A stretch of DNA of 64,000 bases, taken from Isoetes taiwanensis. Lineage: Eukaryota; Streptophyta; Lycopodiopsida; Isoetales; Isoetaceae. The position numbers were made by a program, and so were the translations under genes. The notes beneath the pieces were generated by a model. That model searched no databases. It worked only from the letters and a program-made list of their open reading frames with translations, and had not been told where the DNA came from. This document shows, one piece after another, positions 54,861-64,000 of this stretch (positions within the stretch are counted from its first letter, which is position 1; each line of letters starts with the position of its first letter). The stretch lies in contig JAJEKV010000288.1 in NCBI GenBank assembly GCA_021234155.1, positions 58,001 through 122,000 of the forward strand, given 5' to 3'.

Positions 54861-55146
54861 TGAAACGCTCCTAAGGCGTTTAACACTCGAAAATCAAACA
54901 GAGAAGTAATTGGAACAAAAATAATATATAACTTTCTTTTATTATGAGGTAACAATGGTCCTTGACACTCGAAATCCGAGTTTTAAACTACTCCTAGTCT
55001 TTAGAAAATCTATGCCTGACATCTCGACTATTATCCCACGCTTTTCGCGGTGCAAAACTCACTTAGCTACTAACTCTGTCTGTAAGAAGGAAGAAGAGAA
55101 AGATGGGGTTAGTCCTAGGAAGGACTAAGTGGGTAAACCATTACCA
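54861..55146 (-). repeat. LTR X, right copy (5' LTR)
   Basis: Begins TGAAACGCTCCTAAGGCG and ends GTAAACCATTACCA (TG...CA). Confidence 0.88.
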
Positions 55147-55269
55147 ATAATGTTGTATTCTGGCTCGAGCTTCCTCCAGTTGCTCGGCTACATCTAGTAT
55201 TTCATGTTCTTCTGCTATTGGAGTTGTACACGGCCAATCCCTTCCCAGATTGAATTCCTTTATCGCCTC

Positions 55270-55520
55270 CACCCGTGGAAATTGATAATCACGAGGAATT
55301 TGAAGTTCGAGAAAAATTGGACTCCAAGTTCTTGCAACATTTGTCTTTATTATTTTGTCGATTGGGAAGAATATTCTCCAAGTGGACGAGTTAGAGAACC
55401 TGCCGAGAATCTGTTTAACGCTCCTGAAAAAATTGCAGAGTTACACCGACGTTACCCGAATAAGTCTAGTCCGAGTACTCTGACTCCAATTCCACAGACT
55501 CGTCATCATCATCGTCGTCG
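55270..55520 (+). pseudogene. Gypsy chromovirus integrase C-terminus with chromodomain
   Basis: Two frames join: HEEFEVREKLDSKFLQH (about 55280-55330), the chromodomain start, then FVDWEEYSPSGRVREPAENL and FNAPEKIAELHRRYPNK (about 55345-55460), which match the W-x-x-Y, W/R-E-P-x-E-N-L core and the HRRYP end of chromovirus chromodomains. Such domains guide integration toward modified histones. One frameshift is present. Confidence 0.7.
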
Positions 55521-56039
55521 GAGGGGAATGGTGTGACGACCATATGGGTATTATAATCATATGTACAAAGATGGTCGTCACACGGATACAAAGGGGTAGT
55601 TGCAGGAGGCATGGTCCGAACTTGAAACTCTCTAGTTGTAATCCATATACCTTCGAAACTGAGCTACATATATTTCTTGAGGATATTATCTTGCATCTTT
55701 CTCATATGCTTGCTAGTTTCCAAGAGGTTTTGGAACATTCCAGAATCTAGATGTATATGCGAAATTTGCTGGCATGAAGATCATCCATTGGAGTGGTGGG
55801 ATCCCCATCATTGGTTTAGGTATATAGAGGAGTCTCATTCTTGTCAAACAATTCCAGTTCAACGTCAGTCTTGAGTCTTCTAGCTCACCCTGTATTATGC
55901 TCTGATTTATCAAGTATTTCCAGTGTTCTAGCGTATTCTTTGCATATTTCTCGCGTATTTCTTGCGTATTTTTCCTTGTTTTTTTCGTAGGCTCATGACA
56001 ATTGATATTGTTGCACTAATTCATAAACTCATGTCCAAA
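55521..56039. other. Gap between gypsy fragments
   Basis: Presumably gypsy flank; no motif recognised. A repeated ttctcgcgtatttcttgcgtatt occurs near 55950. Confidence 0.3.
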
Positions 56040-56400
56040 GTAGAAGCGCGGGCATGGAATGAGGAAGTCGAGGCTTCTTTTCAATAACTCAAAGTTCTCC
56101 TTACTCAAGCCCTATTTTAACAGCTCTACAACGAGTCAAACTTTACCGTGTTCACGTGGATGTCTCAGGCTATGCCATTGGAGTGACTCATAATTTGCTT
56201 TAAGAGAAATCAATCAGGTTTAAATTTTGCAAAACGTAACTATTTAGCCACAGAGCGAGAAGCATTAGGCCTCGCCTTCTGCACATAAAGATTCAGACAC
56301 TACCTTCTGGTGGGTAGAAAATCATGTTCTTTGTGGATATCAAGCTCTGATCTATCTAATCAACAAGCCACACGGACCGAGTGGCACGATGTGTGCTCCT
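56040..56400 (+). pseudogene. Gypsy RT-RNase H fragment
   Basis: The plus strand keeps LKVLLTQALF, an F-T-V-F-x-W-M-S string, and then RNYLATEREALGLAF followed by FRHYLLVGRK, the end of the RNase H lead-in of Ty3/gypsy. Several stops are present. It may belong with the chromodomain fragment, rearranged. Confidence 0.6.
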
Positions 56401-56689
56401 TCTACAGATATTTATTTATTTGAAATAATACATAAAAATTAATAAGTCTTACACAGTCTTTGACCCTCTCTCCAAACTCTAGTCATATGATCCTCCTTCG
56501 AATACATTGGAATATTGGCATTAAAGTCATCACATATTATTAAGCAGTCAATATTTCCAGGCCAAGCAAATTGACTGTGATCATTTTTATTAAGCAAGGT
56601 TCACTGGATTTACATTGTTGAAATTGAAATGAACTATACTTGATAGGTCGCATTAATATCTGAGATCTAGGTTGCATTGATAAGGAAGG

Positions 56690-59430
56690 AAGAACTTGAA
56701 ATGCAATGGTTAATAGTTCCTCTGAGGAGGAAGAGTTGCAGGCTATAAAGGACACATAGGAAGAAGAGGTGGAGTACACATTGCTCGAGAACATGATGAA
56801 GTGGACAAACAAGAAACAGAAGATGAAAATGAGGCAAATTTTAGCTCATCTATTCCTCTTAAAAATATTGAAGGTAATAAAAATGATGATGCCCCTGTAG
56901 TTATAGTGGAGCTGAGAGATTAGTAGTGCACTGATCTGCTCAAGAACATTACTCAATCATGCTCAAAGAATATACAAGTTAGAAATGGAGAGTTGCTACC
57001 TATGGAAGAAAGAGGACTTTTGCAATTAATTGATTTGGAAGAGAAAATTGTAGATCTAGAGAACGTTCTACATGTACCTAGTATAGTAAATTTTTTTATC
57101 TTAGTAATTCAGCTTGTTGACTTGGGATATAGAGTCTATATTGACTCAAAGCTTGTAAGTTTTGCCTTGATAATGAATTGAAGTTTTATGCCAAGAGAGT
57201 TGGACAGTCATTTCAAATGGAAAGTGTGTCTTGCAATGAATGTTAATTCAGTGAATATCCCCGAGGCAAAACTATGGCATAATAGATTGGCTCATAGACA
57301 TTGCAGTAATCTTAAGATTTTAGCTAAAAAGGGATGAATTGAATGGAAAAACTTACAGATTAAAAAACCTTTTTGAAAAGGCTGCATGCGTGGTAAGATA
57401 AACATGTTACCTTTTACAAAGGCAAAACATAGATAGATAGATAGATAGATAGTATTTTTACGTCATGCCACATTGGCAGCGTCCATGAGGACATATGACG
57501 GACCCCCAGAGACTTGAACACAAGATCTCTTAGTTGCTAACCCAATGGACTAGCCAATAAACCGAACAAGGGGGAACAAAATACTCGACTTAGTATATAC
57601 AGACTTATGTGGACTCTTGAATGCTGGAAGAAGAACAAACAAGAGGTATTTTATCACATTCATTGACGTTTACAGTAGAAAATGCAAGTGCTATTGCTTT
57701 GAAACAAAATCACAGGCTCTAATTGCTTTTAAACAATATTGGCAGAAGTTGAGAGCGAAACATGTCAAAAAGTTAAGTACGTGATCAGACTGTGGAGCAG
57801 TCTATTTGCCAAATTTAAATTGTTTGTATTCCTAATTGTATAGAAAGGCAACTCACTTATAAGTATAATCCACAATAGAATGGGGTTGCAGAGAGGAAGA
57901 TAGAACCATTATGGATGTTGTGAGATCTATATTATGAATTGCAAAATTACCTCGGGGAGGAAGCACTCAAAACAAACAACAATCATGATACAAAATAGAT
58001 TGCTAACAATAATTTGAACGGGTAATGTACCTAAAATGCTTATTCAAAGGAAAACTTAGACTTTAGCATGTTCAAGACTTATGGATGTCTTACACACGTG
58101 TACCTTCTAAACAGACAAAAACTTGACAAGGTTGGATTCTTAGAGGGTATGACAGAGTAAAAAGGGGACATAATTTTTGCACCCCATATAAGGCAGATTA
58201 TCATTAGTAGAAATGTCATATTTGATGAGGGAACATTATAGATAGCCGTACAAAGAAAATTTTGCTGTTGAAAATAGAGTTAAGCTTAAAGCTGACTTGG
58301 AACCTGATGATGGCATAGTTGACGAGAATTTAGATAGTAATATTGAAGTTGAAAACTACACCTAAATAATGATCATATGGATAAAATTCAAGCCGAACTG
58401 GAAAATGGAGGAGCCTCAAAATAAAAGAAGAAAGCCAGAAGTTGAAAGTCTTCCTTATGATGCAAAGATAGACAATGAAGACTATGGAATAACTGAAATG
58501 AGCAAAAGTGAGTGAATAAAGCAGTTGGGATAAATGAGTGATCAAATCATGGCTATAATAGTAGAACTTTTGAAAAAGTCTTAAAATATGGAGACGAAAA
58601 TAAATGGTTGGCAGCAATGGAAGAGGAGCTAGACTCATTCAAACAAGGCTTAAACACTCCCTAGGAGAATGGTATATCTAAATGAATAACTTTCTTAGAG
58701 AACAAGTTTTTGAGAAATTAAAAAATGATGGAAACTTTTATATATATCAAATTCATAGTTATTGCATTATTGCACTTTACGTTGATGACTGTATCATGGC
58801 AGCTAATAGTAGTGAATGAAAAAGAGAGCAGAGATGGAAAGTATTCCCTACAGGGCATTAGTAGGTTGCCTACTCTATTTGGCAGAAGATGCCGCAACCC
58901 TAGCAAAGATCATTAGCTAGTAGGAAATAGTGTGTTGGGATAATTAAAAGGCATAAAAAACTATGGAGTGATGTAGATTTGAGAGGAGATCTCAACTCAC
59001 GGAAATCCACATCTAATTATGTATTTTATTTGGAAGGTGGGCAAGATGCAGATGCAAGAAACAAGTGCCATGCTTGCAGAAGCCGAAAAATATGTTGTAT
59101 CCTCTCTTGCAGCTAAAGAAGTTACATGGTTAAGAAGGTTTCCTTAATGAATTGAACTGCTGACAGTTAGAGCTAAAAAACATTTGACAGACAGTCAAAG
59201 CTGCATTGCTATAGTTCAAAATCTTCTTGATTATGAAAGGATCAGGCACATTGAATTAAAGATTCATTTTATCATGGATCTAGCTACAAAGAGATACATT
59301 AAAATGAAGTACATAAATACAGCATAACAAGTTGCATGTGTTTACAAAGACTCTTGCAGAAAGCAAATTTGTTCAATTTAGAAACAACCTCAATATATGG
59401 AATGAGCAGTTGAGTTAAACATTGCACACT
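56690..59430 (+). pseudogene. Copia gag-pol relic related to the 6.9-23.3-kb element
   Basis: Plus strand, many stops. Traces in order: acidic gag-PR linker; ERGLLQLIDLEEKIVDLENV with QLVDLGYRVYIDSK (56993-57160), close to the same region of the other copia; AKLWHNRLAHRH (near 57270); YTDLCGLLNA and RYFITFIDVYSRKCKCYC (57600-57700); RT traces LYVDDCIMAANSS (near 58780) and ALVGCLLYLAEDA (near 58860); and RNase H traces TDSQSCIAIVQNLLDYERIR (59187-59250). No LTRs were found, so the copy is old. A SINE has inserted at 57430. Confidence 0.75.
57430..57576 (-). mobile_element. tRNA-headed SINE with (TATC)n tail
   Basis: On the minus strand: A-box-like TGGCTAGTCCATTGGGTTAG, B-box-like TGTGTTCAAGTCTC, a short body, and the 3' end CATGACGTAAAAATAC followed by (TATC)n. 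The flanks caaaaca and caaaata are near-repeats of 7 bp, a plausible target duplication. It interrupts the copia integrase region, between a PFTKAKH string and the DLCG motif. Confidence 0.7.
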
Positions 59431-60217
59431 ATTGAGTTAAGAATTAAATTACATAGGTTGGAATACTAATAGAATATAGTAGAAAATGTTTTAGGCGCTA
59501 ATAGTTTCTGGTCAAGGCCACCACATTTGGTACAAGGACTATCACCACTTCCTTTTTATGTAACCTCAACCAAATCCTTTATGGTGATAAATGAAGCAGC
59601 AAACTTCACAAGAACAATTTTCACATGAGGTTCAACCCTATACCATGGTTGCTATAAGAGAGGTAAGGATGTCGCAGGTGTGTTCTTTCTCAACACCAAC
59701 AAGCTCGTGAAAGTTCGTGGACACGTTCGCGGTGAAAATACAGCTCTTTTCCAAGGATGTCAAACCTATGCCAAGCATTGTGAACATGCCTACATGTGGG
59801 ATGGTCGACTGCACCCGAGATGCGCTCCCACCCGTTGACAAATGCAAAATGGACTTGTCGGTCCCATCGATCCACCTGCCAAAGAATATGCCACAAAATG
59901 GGCAAAAGCATGTGCTTTGCCTGATAATGCAACAAAATACAACCAAAGTATTGCCTACATAGATCTGCACATGCTTTGGTTGTTCATGGAAACTAGTCAA
60001 TGACTATGGCGTCCACTTTGCCAAGCACACCATTAAGGAGCTTATAGTCTTTTCTTGAGCCTATTGCAGACCTTATCATTTGGATAATTCATGATGCTAA
60101 ATACTCTTTCATCTTCTGTTGAACCTAGAATTATAGTTAAAAATAGAAGGATAAGTCTAAAGTACTTCAATATTTGATCTTAAAGAAACTTAAAAGATGT
60201 TGCTTAGAAACAATCAT
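59431..60217 (+). other. Flank with one unrecognised protein-like stretch
   Basis: Between about 59660 and 59990 the plus strand reads KDVAGVFFLNTNKLVKVRG, then a cysteine/histidine-bearing stretch (CQTYAKHCEHAYMWDGRL) and PIDPPAKEYATKWAKACALP with stops between. It may be a gene remnant. No family recognised. Confidence 0.3.
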
Positions 60218-62160
60218 AATAGAATAGAATAGAATAGAATAGAGTTTTTATCGTCCACGTAGACCAATTGGCCTATGGGGCCCAACAGGAGGCGCAACAA
60301 TCGTATTACTGTCCCGGTTAAAAAACCCCCTCCCCGCCCTAAAGGGTTGTTTGGGGGAAAAGACGTGACAGGAAAAGGCTTGCTGTCAAACTGTACAAAT
60401 ATAAAAACAAATACAAATATAGACAGAAATATGTACATGTATCAGGTGAGTGCCCGAGGGCTGAGCTAATCTCCGCGATCCATGATCTCTTGAATGTATG
60501 GGCCCAACCTCCGTACCGAGCTCGTGCTCAGCATCTCATGCAGGGGCTGGCCAGGATGGACCAGCTCAGCATAGCGTATCTGAATGTCATCATATGTCGG
60601 ACAACTCTGAAGGGTGTGGCATTCGTCTTCCACAACTCCAACCTGGCAGCGTTGACAAAGCCTCTCCTGATGCAGCTCCCCAACCTATCTTCCTGTCTCA
60701 ATCCGGAGATGATGTGCACCTGTGCGGATAGAGGCAATGGATCTGTGCTTTTTCATGGGTAGATGAGTGTGCAAGTAGCATTGCGGGCCGCGTTCCGACC
60801 TGGGATTTATGTGGCGTTGATAATGTTCGTCTTGACTTGTTCAAGGGTGTTGGCATCCCATAGCTTACTGAGGAAGCATGCGTCAAGTTACTGTCTGAGA
60901 CTGCGCCGATTTGCCTCCGTTTGCACTTAGATGCACCTGTGCTTCTGCACATTCCATCTGGCCAGCCACTGAGCTCTCTTTCACCGCCAGCAGGCTTTTA
61001 GGCATTGAGGCCCCATTGCCATAGTGTAAGCGAGGTGAGAGAGACGAGTATCGTCCATGCTGACCATCTTCTGGAAGTAGATGATGTGTCTGTCAAGGGC
61101 CCCTCTTTGAAGAGGCAAGAAACCTGTTTCCTGCAACAGTATCTGGTATGAGACTATGGACTTCACCCTCAGGGCTCATGTCAAGAAAGCTTTCTGCACC
61201 TTCTCTAAGTCAATTCCAAGTGGCAAGGGAAATCACTGGGCCCCAGACCTCGACCCCGTACAAAAGCACAGGTTCTACTAGCACCTTGAATAGGTGCGAT
61301 TGCTGGGCCCAATCATACAGCTCCGCTTTGTGGCTATTGTTCTCCATTGCATAGAGTGCCTTCCAACCTGCTGCGGCTCGCAGCCGAATGGAATTTGTCC
61401 CAGTTCATAGCCGACGGGAACTCCACCCCCAAATATTTGTAAATGGACACCACTAAAACATTTTGGCCACGATAAGTAAGGATTGGAGGCGTTGCCTGGC
61501 ATGCGGACGATACTAGAACCACCTTGGTTTTGGCTAAGTTGACGCGGCATGTCAGTCACCTGGCAAAATGTGTCCAGGGCATTGAGATGGTGTTGCATGT
61601 CTGTCTGAGTGTGTGCTAGGAGATCTACATTATCAGCATAGATCAGCGGGCTGATGATCTGATGTAGGAGGTGAGCCCCAGTGCCTCCATTATCAGTGAG
61701 TCATCTCTCCAGCTGATCAATATATAGGCCAAATAGTGTGGGAGAGAGAGAGCATCCTTGGCAGACCCCGATACTGCTCTCGAATGGTTGGCCCGGCCCC
61801 GTTGCGGTCTGCTTGGGTGCATGTCTCATATAACTTCGTACATGCGATTCGTTGTTCGCGGGACGTCTAGCTCACGCAATCTTGCCTGCGGCATTTCCAC
61901 AGATGCAGTGTCAAAAAGCCTTGGCAAAGTCACGGCGACAATATACATCTTTTGAAGCGGTTCCTGTCCTCAACCGAGTCCATACGCGTGAAGATATGAT
62001 CTATGGTTGAGTGCCTCGGCCTGAATCCTGCTTGTGTGATTGCCCGCACTTCTGCTGCTTTTGCCCATCCTGTCAACTGCTGCTCGAGGATCCCCGCGAG
62101 GAGCTTTGCAAACACTGAGCTGATCATGATGGTCCGGTCCTTGGGCTTCTCTAGCTTTTC
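60218..62160 (-). mobile_element. LINE (minus), 5'-truncated, with ATTCT microsatellite tail
   Basis: RT on the minus strand: FAKLLAGILEQQLTGW and ITQAGFRPRHSTIDHIFT (62127-62000), RRDFAKAF (near 61930, first catalytic Asp), IGVCQGCSLSPTLFGLYIDQ (near 61750), and LIYADNVDLLAHT (near 61630), where YADD has become YADN. Later SIYKYLGVEF (near 61440) and a C-terminal finger, LCQRCQVGVVEDECHTL (near 60620). The 3' end reads CGTGGACGATAAAAACTC then (TATTC)n at 60218-60243. Frameshifts near 61930, 61560 and elsewhere make it a pseudogene. The microsatellite tail in place of poly-A separates it from the L1-type LINEs at 1.1 and 41.2 kb. Confidence 0.8.
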
Positions 62161-64000
62161 ACATTGACCTCACATCGCTTCCCCAACGTATTGTGACCAT
62201 TTGCTCAACGCATTCCCATCTATAGCATTACACAATAATTTTGATCCTATAATAGTAAAGTTCACCTAGCCTTCATTCTGTCCTTATTCTGCTATGTTCT
62301 TCTTTTTCAGAAATGTAATTACTTAGTTGCAATTCTGTTTTTACTTGCATTTCTTGTTTTTACTTAGTTAGCATGGATGTGGAAAAAACGGATCAAAAAC
62401 CGATTTGCTGGGCTTTCGCTGATAGGGCACATCTACAGGCGATTAACATGACAGACGGCAAGATGATAAACAAGGATTTTTCCCACAACCGTTTCTTGTT
62501 TTGCCTGCAATCTGTAGTCTCAAAGGCACAAGAAAACACAAGATCTGAGATGAGATGCACACGAAAACACAAACATAACGTAAATTTACAAACCGAAGAA
62601 GCCATCACAAGTGAGTTACGATTGCCATAGCGGGCGAGGGCTGCAAACGGGAGTTCTTCCGGCTTAAAGCGAGGTGCCAATTGAGTAGCGAACAAGAAAC
62701 GTGAGCAAAGAAAGCGAAAAAGAAACTAAGAACGAGCAAAGAAACTAAGAAACGAAAGTAACTAAGAAACTAAGAAACTAAAAAATTAGAAACTATTGCA
62801 TTTTTGCATAAATCGCCATGGCGGTTAAAAGAGGGTGCCATCGCGGGTGCCATCGCCCGAGCCAAAATCGGAGGCGACTAGCCATTATCGCCATAGCCGG
62901 AGTTATGTTTAATAAACCCTAACCAAAACTTCGAGCTAGATGGCGCCCGCCGGAAGGAAGAAAAAACTGAGAGAAAATAGACCAAAAGCAGACCAAGAAA
63001 CTTCAACAACCGTCAAAATCTTCCAAAAAATTCGATCTAATGAACCCTCGGACCTAGATGAAGCCATCGGAAGAAACTTCGGGATGGCGCCCACTTGTTA
63101 AAGCTGGATGATCGGCTAAAGAAACGATGGCTTGGGGAAGAAGAAAGGGGGAAAAAATTTGACAGAATGAAGGCTAGGGTGAACTTCACGTTACACCAAT
63201 GTCATTTTTGTTGACATTCCTGTATACGTAACGGTCTTAAAGAAACTAGCTTTTAGAAATGAATTGAATTGAATGCCTAACATTCATGCTGTGGGCATAG
63301 CCATGACGTCCCAAAGCTCTCGTGCCGGAGTTAGCCGACCATGGACATGCAGTTCTTCCTACCTTGCTTTCTGCAAATGCTCGGAATGGAGTTCTTGGGC
63401 CAGATCTGGAGATTTTTTTCTTCAAGCGGGGATTGTAAGCTTGAAAGATTTTGAATATGCCTATTTTTGAGCCACTGTTTATTCCATCGGCATTTCTTTA
63501 TTCGGGCGGGGAGGGGAGGGGAGGGGGAGGGGGTTTCAAATCGTTTGTTGTTGCTAGTCGTGAAAATTTGAATGCCTTAATGCCAAAGCGAAACAAGGCT
63601 AATTACCGATTAGACCTTGCATTTCAAGATCTTCTAGTCCGTTCAGAGCAGGGACGCAATGGATAGGTATTGTTTTGCATGATTCAGAGTTTCTTCACAT
63701 AACAGAGCCAGAGCAAAGGGCTTTGAAACTCTTAGGGTTGCTTGCAACTCGCCTCTTTCTTGCCAAGTTTGCAATAGCAGCTTATTGCTATTGAAGCTTT
63801 AACTTGCAGGTCCATTAAATTTGCAGATCCCTTGTTTTTGCAGAGATCCTAAGCTCGTTTTAAGTCGCCTTTTTTGTAGTAGCAGAGGCGGCAGATTCAT
63901 AAGGAGGCGGAATAACCCATGCCATAACTTACATAGGCAATGCTAGCCTTGTATGTAAATTTTTGTCTTCATTTAAAAAATCAGCACACAAATCTCGGTA
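62161..64000. other. Right end, no recognised gene
   Basis: A weak open frame (62373-62630, MDVEKTDQKPICWAFADRAH) is unrecognised. Simple repeats: gaaactaag words at 62700-62790, a tcgccatggcg/ccatcgc patch at 62810-62900, and a G-rich tract gggcggggaggggagggg at about 63505-63532. Nothing else supported. Confidence 0.4.

Larger units (their letters stand above)
53290..55146 (-). mobile_element. Small LTR element X with primer-binding site
   Basis: Two direct repeats of about 286 bp (53290-53576 and 54861-55146) flank a 1.28-kb interior. Next to the right repeat the minus strand reads TGGTATCAGAGCC, two bases inside, a tRNA-iMet primer-binding site, so the element reads on the minus strand. 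The right repeat begins TG and ends CA on the plus strand; the left one has lost the G. The interior has no gag or pol and is mostly the LTR-like segment Y. No matching flanking pentamers were found. It is a non-autonomous or internally replaced element. Confidence 0.75.

Noticed and set aside
57430-57465. Simple (GATA)n microsatellite
   Set aside because: It is the tail of a tRNA-headed SINE, supported by the A and B boxes and near-matching flanks.
1-64000. CRISPR arrays, bacterial operons, rRNA genes
   Set aside because: No regularly spaced identical repeats with unique spacers, no operon-like gene packing and no rRNA sequence were seen; the window is eukaryotic.

Overview
The window looks like nuclear DNA of a land plant, most likely a seed-free vascular plant such as a fern. 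This is inferred from the mixture of Ty1/copia and Ty3/gypsy relics, L1-like and microsatellite-tailed LINEs, tRNA-headed SINE-like repeats, and one long intronless PLS-type PPR gene of the RNA-editing kind. No rRNA, organellar or bacterial genes were seen. Most of the sequence is nested or decayed transposable elements. The only large intact reading frame is the PPR gene (48761-51457, minus).

Layout: 1.1-4.7 kb is a 5'-truncated L1-type LINE (plus) with a poly-A tail. 5.29-6.93 kb is a broken histone-H3-like gene. It keeps an H3-like start (MAHTKQTAR) and an H3-like histone fold at its end, but about 250 residues of acidic and basic linker lie between them. Its promoter carries two 73-bp near-palindromes, telo-box motifs and a TATA box. 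6.94-23.25 kb is a copia element (minus) with two TG...CA LTRs, inserted 7 bp after the H3-like stop codon. A 10.8-kb terminal-inverted-repeat DNA transposon (11037-21826) is nested inside the copia gag, in its zinc-knuckle region. Removing it, with one copy of a TAAA duplication, rejoins the gag frame. That transposon carries a DNA-methyltransferase-like gene (minus), a DUF8039-like gene (plus), a broken DUF7869-like transposase (plus) and three related small minus-strand ORFs. Past the copia element, 23.9-24.9 kb has a second promoter of the same design (two 73-bp palindromes, telo-boxes, the same TATA) driving an unrelated unknown 135-residue ORF. Before the copia insertion the two genes were therefore neighbours about 0.66 kb apart.

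25-38 kb holds a second transposase-like relic, a hAT-type MITE with an exact 8-bp target duplication (28465-29003), LINE tails, a tRNA-headed SINE, W-box-rich tandem repeats and an unknown minus-strand pseudogene. 38.5-40.7 kb is an array of five Pol III-box units, two forward and three reverse. 41.2-43.1 kb is a LINE tail and a coiled-coil/RING-like gene cut by an LTR-like segment. That segment recurs inverted at 53.6-54.4 kb, so the two copies bracket the PPR gene. 44.2-44.7 kb is a candidate miniature LTR element with tRNA-like boxes in both LTRs. 44.7-46.9 and 55.3-59.4 kb are gypsy and copia relics. 60.2-62.2 kb is a LINE (minus) ending in an ATTCT microsatellite tail, whose 3' end resembles that of a SINE inserted at 57.4 kb.

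The strongest candidates for something undescribed are the H3-like gene with its giant linker, the paired 73-bp palindromic promoter module shared by two adjacent genes, and the composite methyltransferase-carrying transposon with its small-ORF cassette. All calls come from reading the sequence only. Family names are from motif recognition, not from a search.
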